A stretch of DNA of 64,000 nucleotides from Eutreptiella sp. 'Long Island Sound 2002' (Eukaryota; Euglenozoa; Euglenophyceae; Eutreptiales; Eutreptiaceae): assembly GCA_964036045.1 (NCBI GenBank), contig OZ038382.1, forward strand, positions 80,017,918 through 80,081,917, read 5' to 3'. Position numbers and translations under genes: made by a program. The number at the start of each line of letters is the position of its first letter. Within the stretch, counting starts at the first letter, position 1. Shown here piece after piece: positions 44,901 to 53,900 of this stretch. The notes beneath the pieces are model-generated. The model was not told the origin of the DNA. It made no database searches and saw nothing but the letters and a program-made list of their open reading frames with translations.

Positions 44901-45375
44901 CCAGGACACCGCACACGCAACACAACACACCGCGCGGGCACACCGGTGAACAGGAGCCAAGTGGCCCAGGACACCGCACACGCAACACAACCCACCGAGC
45001 GGGCACACCGGTGAACAGGAGCCAGGAGGCCCAGGACACCGTACACGCAACAGAACACACCGAGCGGGCACACCGGTGAACAGGAGCCAGGAGGCCCAGG
45101 ACACCGCACACGCGAAACAACACACCGAGCGGGCACACCGGTTAACAGGAGCCAGGTGGCCCAGGACACCGCACACGCAACACAATACACCGCGCGGGCA
45201 CACCGGTGAACGGGAGCCAAGTGGCCCAGGACACCACACACGCAACACAACACACTGAGCGGGCATAGGGTTAACAGGAGCCAGGAGGCCCAGGACACCG
45301 CACACGCAAAACAACACACCGAACGGGCACACCGGTGAACAGGAGCCAAGTGGCCCAGGACACTGCACACACGTA
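41970..45375 (+). repeat. 65-bp satellite array, about 52 units, with 1103-bp higher-order period
   Basis: The unit ACCGGTGAACAGGAGCCAGG...CACCGAGCGGGCAC repeats every 65 bp (for example at 42151, 42216 and 42281), with occasional units about 4 bp shorter. Variants recur together at an offset of 1103 bp: the rare CCTATGAACAGG variant lies at 42996 and 44099, and the shortened AGCAGCGCACCGG units also recur. About 17 monomers therefore form a higher-order repeat. The minus strand has no stops in any frame of the unit, which yields open frames of more than 1000 codons that are not genes. Confidence 0.95.
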
Positions 45376-45946
45376 GGGCGGCCGAGGGACAGGACAGAAC
45401 CAACACCCCATGCGTCGGACACACTGGGGCGACCCAGCCGACCCACCGGGCCAGTGGCAGGAGCGGTACTCCACGGCCACTGGTCCGAGCCCGGCCAGGC
45501 TGCATCGGGGACCATGGCAAACGTCACCCGGAGCCATGGAAGCAACCGGTGACAGGCGAGCCAGTACACAGTCCAGGAGGGGGTCGCCTGCCAAGCAGAG
45601 CGGCCCCGCAACTCAAGCCACAAGGGTGAGGCGGTCGTACCGTAGACAAGCGGGAGCAATACCCCTTGTGGTGAGAGATACTCCACACGGCTGGGCAGCC
45701 CCCAGAGCTGCTGCCCAAAGAAGGGGGCATGTCACCCTACTCATGGACACATGTGGGGACACCCTCCCACCTGGGACACATGGACCGGGTGGCCGCGACA
45801 ATGCCTTCCCAAGCACATGCGGGAGCGGCTCAAGAGGCACCTAACATAGGGCAGTGGGAGGGACAGGACGTCCCCTTGGTAAGACCTTCCTCCTGCATTG
45901 TCAAAGGAGGCATCCCGAGCTCCCGAAGATACCTACCTACCTACCT
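45376..45946 (+). other. 3' segment of copy iv with (CTAC)n tail
   Basis: This is unique GC-rich DNA without a recognised gene. It ends with CCCCTTGGTAAGACC (45883), a short stem and (CTAC)n at about 45931-45946, which abuts the duplicated gag sequence. Confidence 0.5.
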
Positions 45947-47049
45947 GGGTTATGCACAGTTGTTCGAGGTTGTTACAGGTGAAAAGATGGATGATATCTA
46001 TACACCGACCCGTGAGTGGCAGGACGAAAACTTGCCAGAAGGACCGCTTACCAGTGCCAAGTTCGCCAAGTGGATGACGAGCTGGAGCCGAAAAGGAAAG
46101 CAGGTACCAGGAGGTGTGACAATGGAAGCGGCGAAGATACAAATGATGACAGAGTTAGCGTTGTATGTCACACGAAACCCGGATGATAGGACAATGGGAA
46201 AGGCCTATGATCGGCTGTGGCAGGCGGAAAGTGAAAGCGAATTCAGCCACAGTTGATTGGAGGTGTTCTTGACCATTATGCCGCAGTTGCGCACTCAGGA
46301 ACGCAGAAAGAAAGCTGAAGGCCAACTGCTACGTCATCTGCAGGAGACACAAGTCAATTGGGTTGGACGAAGAGGTTCCGACCGAGGTAAACCTGAACGA
46401 GCCGGAAGAGATTGTACCAGTTCTTCGGCCGAGAGACGCAGATCGTTTTCTGGAGGGAGCCAGAAGTCGATGACTGATACAAGGGAGAGAAACCGATCAC
46501 GAGAACACGGCCGGGATCGGGAGAACAGCCGAGGGCGTGGTGAACCTTCAGGCAGTTCGGGATACAAGGATCGCGGCAATAGTAGGGACAAGGACAGAGG
46601 TGGACGTTATAGTGAACAACGGTCGAGTACTACGAGCAAGTCCGATAGGAGGGATGGCCGTGAACGGTCCAAATCTCCTGCTTTCACCACGCAGAGGGGT
46701 CTCAGTCCAGCCAGATCCAGTGCGAGCACCAGTACAAGACTGTCTAAGAAGGCCTTGGATGCATTGGGTAAATCAATATGCTATTACAGTAAAAAGCCTG
46801 GACACATTTCCAAGGAGTGCCTGCAGCTCAAGGATGTGGTGTGCCAAAATTGTGGGCAGAAAGGACACCAATCTGCCTACTGTCCGCAGAATAAACGGGG
46901 ACGAAGCCCTGGCCGTTGGTCTAAGGTTTGGAAGGAGCGGCAGTAATTCAAGTAGCAGATCCAAGTCGGCCGAAAAACGAGGAGAATATCACAATTGTCG
47001 CAAGACAGGACATTGGGCTGCAGAATGTCTGCATTCCAAGAAGCAATAG
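45947..47049 (+). pseudogene. G1 gag C-terminus and nucleocapsid, copy 2 (direct duplication)
   Basis: The copy begins at GGGTTATGCACAG, matching 35771, and repeats the capsid, Arg/Ser-rich and zinc-knuckle regions without the E2 insertion. Differences from copy 1 include a TGA at 46254 where copy 1 has TAT, an extra base near 46030 that keeps the correct frame, an added base near 46927 and a Cys-to-Tyr change in the last knuckle (YHNCRKTGHWAAEC). Confidence 0.85.
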
Positions 47050-47121
47050 GGGCCCGGCAAGTATCGTTGTCAACATCCACTGAAACGGTGGTATAATTGG
47101 CGGCAACCAACAAGCGCCCTG

Positions 47122-47756
47122 ATGCCAGAGCCTGCGCAGATCCAGCAACGTAAATCAATTCGGCTGGATGTCAGCGCGGTACTGCAGAAAGTTCGCGAAC
47201 GCCAGCTGAAATCAGCAAGTTGCTTCGACGATACAGTGGCCGAAGTGCTTCGACCACCACGCAAGTGGAGAAGGAAAAGTGGAAAAGAACCACTTAAATT
47301 GGTGGTGCAAGCAAAGCTGCAGTTCCCCGATGATGTAGGGGTGGCAGACATGGCGGTCCCTACATTGGTTGATACAGGGTGTCAGGTTCTGATTTTGGCT
47401 GGTTTTGAACTTTTTTTCACTGCGGTGCTGCAGAAGGCGCCCCAGCCCATTGTTTTAGTCCACGCTGGGCAGTCCACTATTTCTGGTGGACAAATGGGCG
47501 TTTTTGTAACTCTCTCTATACCAGTGATTACTCCCGACGGTATCAGGATTTTCAAGTGCATCAATGGTTTGTACATGTTGCTGACATCGGGCCCCGTCTC
47601 ATTGTGGACTACCGGATTTTGTTACAATACGGGTTGGCGGTGGTGCCTGGTCAGCCAGATTTGGTTCAGATTCCAGATAGGCTGATTAGACGCAAACCCA
47701 CGCACCGTTACCAGCATGTGCATAATGGTGCATTGGTGCATGCTCAGCGAGTATGA
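47122..47756 (+). pseudogene. G1 aspartic protease (retropepsin), copy 2
   Basis: VPTLVDTGCQVLILAG carries the DTG active site. The domain continues through GQMGVFVTLSIPVI, and after a one-base frame change near 47560 through ADIGPRLIVDYRILLQYGLA, the usual C-terminal retropepsin hydrophobic motif. The protease would cleave the Gag-Pol polyprotein. Its final TGA (47754-47756) overlaps the ATG of the next frame as ATGA. Confidence 0.8.
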
Positions 47757-50266
47757 CTGCATTTGTGTCGCAGGAGCCAATTCCGCAGGCAAGATGTCAG
47801 AATATACAAGCCGAGACTCCAGGTATCGTGTTCACGCCCGACCAGACATCAGGTACTGTGTCACAGCAAGGGAACAGGGAGGAGCAGAAAGTCACTCGAC
47901 AGAGAGAGTCGAGGGTACATTTTTCTGAAGTGCCCATATTTTATTTTATTTCTGAATGCCTGACGCCCGGTTGTGACAAGCAGGGTTACACCATGCACAC
48001 CACGAGACATTTTAGAGTTCGTTTCAGGTGCCCTGAGTGTGATCCTGTGAAGCACGAGAAGTCTTATCTGCAAAAGAAGGCCCGTGAGATGGGGCAACCA
48101 GTCCGCAGGATTAACGAGACCGGGAGGAAGGGGGTACAACAGATGTCCATCACTGTGCCCCCCTTGAGTCTGGAGTCCGCAGGGCGAGCCTGTACGACAC
48201 CAGATTCACCTAGTATGGAGCCCCCCCCTTCCCCCCCTCTGGCGCCAGGGAATCCAGACACTTTTGAGTCACCACAGGACTGCTCAAGTTGGATCCCACA
48301 CGGTCAGAATTTTGTGAATAGCGCTGCGTTGCCAGCATTGTTGAGTCAGTACACCAGTTCAGTACGCCTCAAGGTCCGCAGGTTGACAGAGAGGGCTGTA
48401 ATGCCTACCAGGGCCACACCTGGAAGTGCAGCCTATGACATATATGCTGCAGGTCTGACCACGGTGCTGGCACGGGGCCAGGCGCTAGTGGATACAGACC
48501 TAGCCATGGAACTGCCTCGTCATGTCTATGGTCAGATTAAGAGCAGGTCGGGGCTGACAACTAGGAATAGGGTTACAGTGCAGGCTGGCACCATTGATCA
48601 GGACTACAGGGGCCATGTCATAGTGGTCATGGTCAACGATAGTGATCAAAAAATTCCGGTGCGTCAGGGGGACAGGATAGCACAGATGGTGCTGAAGTTT
48701 CACCTCACTCCCGAGGTACAACAGGTGACAGAACTGGACAGCACCACACGAGGGGAGGCTGGATTTGGAAGCACTGGTGTGTCAGGCCAGCCTCCAGGAG
48801 TGCGGATGGACCAGAATACCCCCCCTGATTCCCCACCCACCTCCCCTAACCCCGACAGTGTGTCAGCATACCATGCGCAACACACAAATTTACAGCATAT
48901 TTTCTCTGTCGTTTTGAGGTGTTTTTATTGGCTGTGTGTGGAGAAGAGTGAGAAGGGTTGGGGTGGTTTGAAGAGCAGCGGCTCAAGTGTCTGTAGGACA
49001 CCAGAGCCTGTGACGCCTAATGGGGCGCACACGGTGCCCCCTCTGCCTAAGGTGGAGGAGATGGCAATGGCCTTTATGTGCCTAATGTCAAGCCTGCAGA
49101 GAAGGGAAGATAGTCAGTATTTCCCGCAGACTGAAGGGATTTACCCTCCAGTTCCTGAACAGAATTCCGGGGTCCTGGTTCCCAGGACTGTTGGTTCGTC
49201 TCCTGAAGCTACGTCTTCGGTTGCAGCGAAGCATGCAGAATGTGCCCAGCGGCTGCTACATGCTGTTTTGAGTGACGAAGTGACTCCTGAGTTTACCGCC
49301 ATGGATGCAGGGTCCAGGGGGCAGACAGAATCAGGAGGGTCGGATAGAGACTGCAGCCCAATTCCATACGCGCCTGATGAGTTTATGGGGAAGTGGGGAT
49401 TCCCCAGGGTCGAAACAAATGCGGCCCTGGTGGATCCACGTGAATATGCAATGCGAGAAGGTTGCCACTTCCAGGCTTTTGATCTGTGGGCAGACCCTGA
49501 GGGTTTTGCCGGTACAGTGTACAAGGTACAGCGAGTGACTGCAGGACAGAGTTGGTTGCGTGGGAAGTGTGATTCAGATGCGAAGACAGACAGCATGCAC
49601 CTTCGTTTGTTGAGGGAGTCCCGTGTTCGACAGGATGGATCTGTGTTGCATGTTATGAAGCAGGCAAGGCGCCGTAAATTGCGAGTGTTACGACAGGAGG
49701 TAGCCCCTGTTTCGCTTCGGCTAGATGTCTTTAGGAGAATAGATGAGTGGATGCGGTCAATTGGAGATGATTTCATTTTTACAGTGGATGACTTCTCGTC
49801 CAAGAACATGGCCAAACTGCCACAGTTTTGGAATTCCATGCGGGATGGGCTTCATCAGCCATGGAAGGGGGAAGTGTTATGGCTACATCCCCCTGCAGAA
49901 AGATGGGCGGAGTGTGTACCGAAAATTTTGGTGGATGAGGCCCAGGGGGTGGCTGTCATGCCAACACGCAAGGAACACGGATGGTGGTGGGCCATGGGTG
50001 ACGTGGCGTTGGACTGGGTTGATATACCGGTCGGATCACGGCTCCTGGTTGACAGCCAGGGCGAAATTTTACACACGCGGGAGCCCATGCGTCTTGTCCT
50101 GTTTGATGCATTTGGGCATAAGGACGGTCAGGATAACGATCCTGAGGACACAGACACGCAGCCAAAGAACAAGCAGAAGGGGGATAGCATGGATGACTGG
50201 GATTTAGCCCCTGAGTCTGTCCCAGGGAAACCTTCGTTTTTTAAACAGTACCCCCCCCCCAGATGA
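47753..50266 (+). CDS. G1 ORF with dUTPase and methyltransferase-like domains, 837 aa
   Basis: The uninterrupted frame starts at the ATG at 47753, overlapping the protease stop. Residues 70-97 hold Cys/His pairs (CLTPGC, CPEC) that may bind zinc. Residues about 204-342 contain all five trimeric dUTPase motifs: GSAAYDIYA, GQIKSRSGL, GTIDQDYRG, GDRIAQMV and RGEAGFGSTG. dUTPase converts dUTP to dUMP and limits uracil in new DNA. Residues about 650-790 (DDFSSKN, LPQFWNSMRDGL, VLWLHPPAERW, AVMPTRKEHGWWWAMG) resemble a degenerate N6-adenine methyltransferase-like domain found in some retroelements, with HPPA replacing the catalytic NPPY-type motif; this second call is tentative. The frame ends just before the pol frame. 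Confidence 0.85.
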   Translation: MTAFVSQEPIPQARCQNIQAETPGIVFTPDQTSGTVSQQGNREEQKVTRQRESRVHFSEVPIFYFISECLTPGCDKQGYTMHTTRHFRVRFRCPECDPVKHEKSYLQKKAREMGQPVRRINETGRKGVQQMSITVPPLSLESAGRACTTPDSPSMEPPPSPPLAPGNPDTFESPQDCSSWIPHGQNFVNSAALPALLSQYTSSVRLKVRRLTERAVMPTRATPGSAAYDIYAAGLTTVLARGQALVDTDLAMELPRHVYGQIKSRSGLTTRNRVTVQAGTIDQDYRGHVIVVMVNDSDQKIPVRQGDRIAQMVLKFHLTPEVQQVTELDSTTRGEAGFGSTGVSGQPPGVRMDQNTPPDSPPTSPNPDSVSAYHAQHTNLQHIFSVVLRCFYWLCVEKSEKGWGGLKSSGSSVCRTPEPVTPNGAHTVPPLPKVEEMAMAFMCLMSSLQRREDSQYFPQTEGIYPPVPEQNSGVLVPRTVGSSPEATSSVAAKHAECAQRLLHAVLSDEVTPEFTAMDAGSRGQTESGGSDRDCSPIPYAPDEFMGKWGFPRVETNAALVDPREYAMREGCHFQAFDLWADPEGFAGTVYKVQRVTAGQSWLRGKCDSDAKTDSMHLRLLRESRVRQDGSVLHVMKQARRRKLRVLRQEVAPVSLRLDVFRRIDEWMRSIGDDFIFTVDDFSSKNMAKLPQFWNSMRDGLHQPWKGEVLWLHPPAERWAECVPKILVDEAQGVAVMPTRKEHGWWWAMGDVALDWVDIPVGSRLLVDSQGEILHTREPMRLVLFDAFGHKDGQDNDPEDTDTQPKNKQKGDSMDDWDLAPESVPGKPSFFKQYPPPR
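48362..48778 (+). other. dUTPase domain within the G1 ORF
   Basis: The five motifs appear in the correct order and spacing. Catalytic-type residues are retained: the Asp of motif 3 (GTIDQDYRG), the Ser-Gly pair of motif 2 (RSG) and the Gly/Phe P-loop-like motif 5. The length of about 139 residues matches trimeric dUTPases. The domain looks intact. Confidence 0.9.
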
Positions 50267-50279
50267 CCACCCTACCCTC

Positions 50280-50957
50280 ATGATGGACAGAGCGGAGTCC
50301 GACAGATCAGCAGACAGTTACAGTATACGGGGCATCGAGTCGGAATTTTGTTATTCCTCTGACTCATCCTTGTCCTCTCAGAATGATCTCCAGCGGATTC
50401 CCCGGCAGATGAAGAGACGATGGATTAGGACGAAGCAGAAATCCCAGACCACACGGTCAAAAGTGGATTCAGGTACGGAAGACACTCCAGGCCCATCTGA
50501 TATTTCTGTGTGCAGTGAGCCTGAATCTGTAAATAATAGTTCCACTGAGCAGAATGCAGTATTGCGTACGCGCAAGTGGAGGCGCAGGCTGCAGTATTGC
50601 TCAGAGTTCAAGCATAGAGTTGGTAGTGGTAAGCGGGAGAAGAGGGGTGTGCAGGTGGTCGGAGACCTTCAACAAGGTCTGGATACTTATCAGACAAGCT
50701 CTGCACATCGACAGTTCTCTCGCAGCATTAATTCAGTGATTCAGGCGGATGAGGACTGGCCTGAGGGTGAATATTACAGACAGAAATTAATGCAGGATTT
50801 TGCGAAAACAGTTTTTACTACCAAGCATGTGAACGAGATAGACGCAGCAGCTCAGGCAGCGCGTGATCCACATGCGAAGGTGCAGTTAAAATTGTTACAG
50901 GAACACCCTGGGCCGCGGGCAGCCAAGCCCATCCGTGCAGTAGGTCTTAGGGAGTAA
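50280..50957 (+). CDS. G1 pol N-terminal linker region, 225 aa
   Basis: This frame is in phase with the RT frame and ends at a TAA (50955-50957) just before it, so it is most likely the N-terminal part of Pol separated by one stop mutation. It is charged and Ser/Gln-rich at first, then helix-prone (YYRQKLMQDFAKTVFTTKHV), and ends PRAAKPIRAVGLRE, which leads into the start of RT. No enzymatic motif is seen. Confidence 0.6.
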   Translation: MMDRAESDRSADSYSIRGIESEFCYSSDSSLSSQNDLQRIPRQMKRRWIRTKQKSQTTRSKVDSGTEDTPGPSDISVCSEPESVNNSSTEQNAVLRTRKWRRRLQYCSEFKHRVGSGKREKRGVQVVGDLQQGLDTYQTSSAHRQFSRSINSVIQADEDWPEGEYYRQKLMQDFAKTVFTTKHVNEIDAAAQAARDPHAKVQLKLLQEHPGPRAAKPIRAVGLRE

Positions 50958-50960
50958 GTT

Positions 50961-53900
50961 TTGTTGGAAAGGTTGGAGGATTTCCGCAAACGCGGTATGC
51001 TGAGGAAAGCGGAAGGGGATCCGCAGCGGGTATCCCGTTGTTTTTTGGTACCGAAACCAGGCACCAACAAATGGCGCCTGGTCATCGATTATAGGTACTT
51101 AAATTCTTGTCTGGAGGGAAAAAATTTCCGTTTACCCATAATCGAAGATCAGCTTGCCAATCAGCAAGGCAACTTCATTTTTTCGCTGATCGATTTGGAG
51201 GACGGGTTCCACCAAATGCACCTTGAGGAGGAATCTAAGCACTTGACGGCTTTTTGCACTCCTTTTGGTGTATTTGAGTTGAACGTCCTCCCAATGGGAG
51301 TAAAAGTGGGGCCTGCAGGATTTCAGGAAATGGTGCAGCATGTTACACGTAAATGTCCTGCTTCCAGACCGTACATCGACGACATTTTATCGTCGTCAGG
51401 CAAAAGCCAATTACCCACACAACAGCGGGACATACCACTGCACGTAAAAATGGAGGATCCTGTAATCCGTGAGGAATATATCAAACAACATTATCAGGAT
51501 TTAGTTGCCCTTTTTCAGGCACTGGAGAAGGCTAAACTCACGGTGAAGCCCTCCAAGTGCCATTTAATTAAACGTGTTGTACAGTACGTGGGGCATGTCC
51601 TGAAGGGAGGTAAACGGTACCCCAGCCCAGCCAAAACAGAAGCCCTGGACAGGTGGGATCATACCACTATAAATACAGCAAAAAAACTGAAGGGCTTTCT
51701 GGGCTTGGTTGGGTGGTACCAAATATATATTCCGGATTTCGCAAAACACGCGGCCCCCCTGATGGAATCCCTTAAAGGGAAATATCAGTACGAGGCGCCA
51801 GACCCCCATGCCCCCAAGAACGACATTAACCTCCCCGCTAAACGTAAGCGCAAAAAACTCACACCTAAGGAAGCTAAAATAACCTGGACCCAGGCTATGA
51901 TTGATGGCTTCACGCATCTCAAATCTGCCCTGAGCCAGAAAATCAGCCTATATTTGCCACAGCCTGACCAACCCTGGCGCATACGCTGTGATGCCTGCGA
52001 CTATGCGGTCGGAGGGGCATTGGAGCAGCGTCAGGATGATGGCAATTGGCATCCAGTGGCCTTTTATTCCCGTAAACTGCAGGGGGGAAAGGCTAATGGC
52101 CTTACCAAAAAACGCGATACGGGCCAGTATGCCTGGACCCCCCGGGAAAAAGAAACGTATGCCATTGTGTGCTCTCTGCTGAAGTTTCAATCCTGGATAG
52201 GTTCCCAGGAGGTAACAGTGCAGACGGACCACAGTGCCATCGTGAAATGGTACAAAGAGGATCTTTGTACCATTTCGGGGCCAAGGGGTCGCAGGGGGAG
52301 GTGGCATGAGTTTTTAAGCCGATTCAATCTTTTTATCCAATATCGCCTCGGGGAGGATAATGAAGAGGCAGATGCCCTTTCTAGATGGGCGTATCCTGCG
52401 GGGGAAGCACACGATACAAATTTTCATGGGTGCGATGCAGATTTGCTGGGGTGGACTGAGGCAGAGCGTGCTGAAAAGGACAGGGTAAGGTCAGCTTTAC
52501 AGGACAAGTATCCAGATGATTTCGCTGCAGTGCATCCTGATACGGAGCATTATGCAGACGTGTGTCACTTGACTGATTGCTATAGGACGCACATGCGGCG
52601 TGTGCATTCACTTCAGGTTCAGTACCTCGAAAGCAAAAGGTCAAAAGCATACGTCAGTCAGGATGGCCGGATGCATGAGACACTTACAGGTCTGTTTCAG
52701 CATGTAGTGCCTGGTGTGTTTACAGGGAACGAGCAGTGTGCTCACGACGATTTGACTGGTCCAGGTTTCTCAGTCAGCGAGCGACAGAAAGGTCAGAGCA
52801 AACTGTCGCGCCCCATGCGACGACAGTTGAGATCCCTTCGTGCCCAGACTGCAGTGGCGTCGGGTGGTAATTCTTTACAGGATCTCAGCTGGCACATGCC
52901 TGGGGCAGTAAACCTGGCAGTCAACAGTGCCCAGACTATTAAAATCCCCCCAGCGGTGAAAAGTTTGAACGAGGACTGGTCAGACCATTATATGGTTGAC
53001 CCTTTTTTTGCTCCGCATTGGGCTGAAATTAAACGTGAGAGTTTCTGGGCCATAGGGGACACCGATTATGTGCTGCATGAGGGCAAAATACGAGCCGATG
53101 GCCGTATCTGTGTTCCCCTGCATCTTGTTGGTCCAGTTATAAAGGCAAGGCAAGCATATGCGCATCCCGGTGTGAATAAAACTAAGGAAATGTTTGACCG
53201 CAAGTACACCACGCATCTGAAGTCCAGGGATTTAAAACCGAAAATTGCAGCGGAGTTAAACTCTTGTCAGGTGTGTCAGGCGGTGAAGGGGAGAAAAGAT
53301 CTCCAGCCTGAGGTCAATCATCCGTATCCCATTCCGGAACATCCTTTTTCTTCAATTTGTATTGATTTTTTGGAGTTGCCGGACTGCGTTTCTCAGGGAA
53401 CAACATATAATAATGTGATGATTGTAGTCTGCCATTTGACTGGCTATATATTGGCAGTGCCCTGTGACAAGTCACTGACCGCTACACAGTTGGCACACCT
53501 TTTTTTGGAGCGGATGGTTGGTTTTATGGGCCTGCCCCAACAAATTTTTTCAGACCATGACCATTTTGTCACTGCGAAATTTTTGCAGACACTATGCCAA
53601 TTATGTGGCATTGATATGAAGCAGTCCCCTATATATAGACCGCGGTCAAACGGCAGGGCAGAGCGTGCTGTACAGGTCATTGTTGATTCGTTACGTAAAT
53701 TTTTGGAGCAAATGTCCAAAAGGCGGTGGGTGGAACTACTCCCGCTAGCCACGTGGACAGCAAATGACGTGCCAGGCCCTGTACATGGGTATTCTGCGCA
53801 CCAACTCGTGTTTGGGCGCAACCCTATCGGGTTCAGTGACTGTCCGCCAGTAATCCCTGAACATGGTTCGGAGGATGCTGTTTCTTTCTTTAAAAGACTA

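Larger units (their letters stand above)
40142..45946 (+). mobile_element. GC-rich (CTAC)n-tailed insert within G1 (copy iv)
   Basis: The retroelement is interrupted at about 40141 and resumes at 45947 with sequence already seen at 35771. The insert ends in (CTAC)n directly at the junction, preceded by CCCCTTGGTAAGACC and a CCTCC...GGAGG stem. It is C+A-rich on the plus strand, like the other tailed GC-rich segments. The structure fits target-primed insertion of a tailed element with a very long duplication of the target. Confidence 0.55.

Noticed and set aside
41970-45375. Possible CRISPR-like array because of regular repeats
   Set aside because: Units are contiguous 65-bp satellite monomers without unique spacers, in a eukaryotic transposon context.
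41855-45686. Minus-strand open frames of up to 1073 codons with Cys/Val-rich repeats
   Set aside because: They lie wholly in the 65-bp satellite, whose minus strand has no stop in any frame; several frames are open at once over the same DNA.
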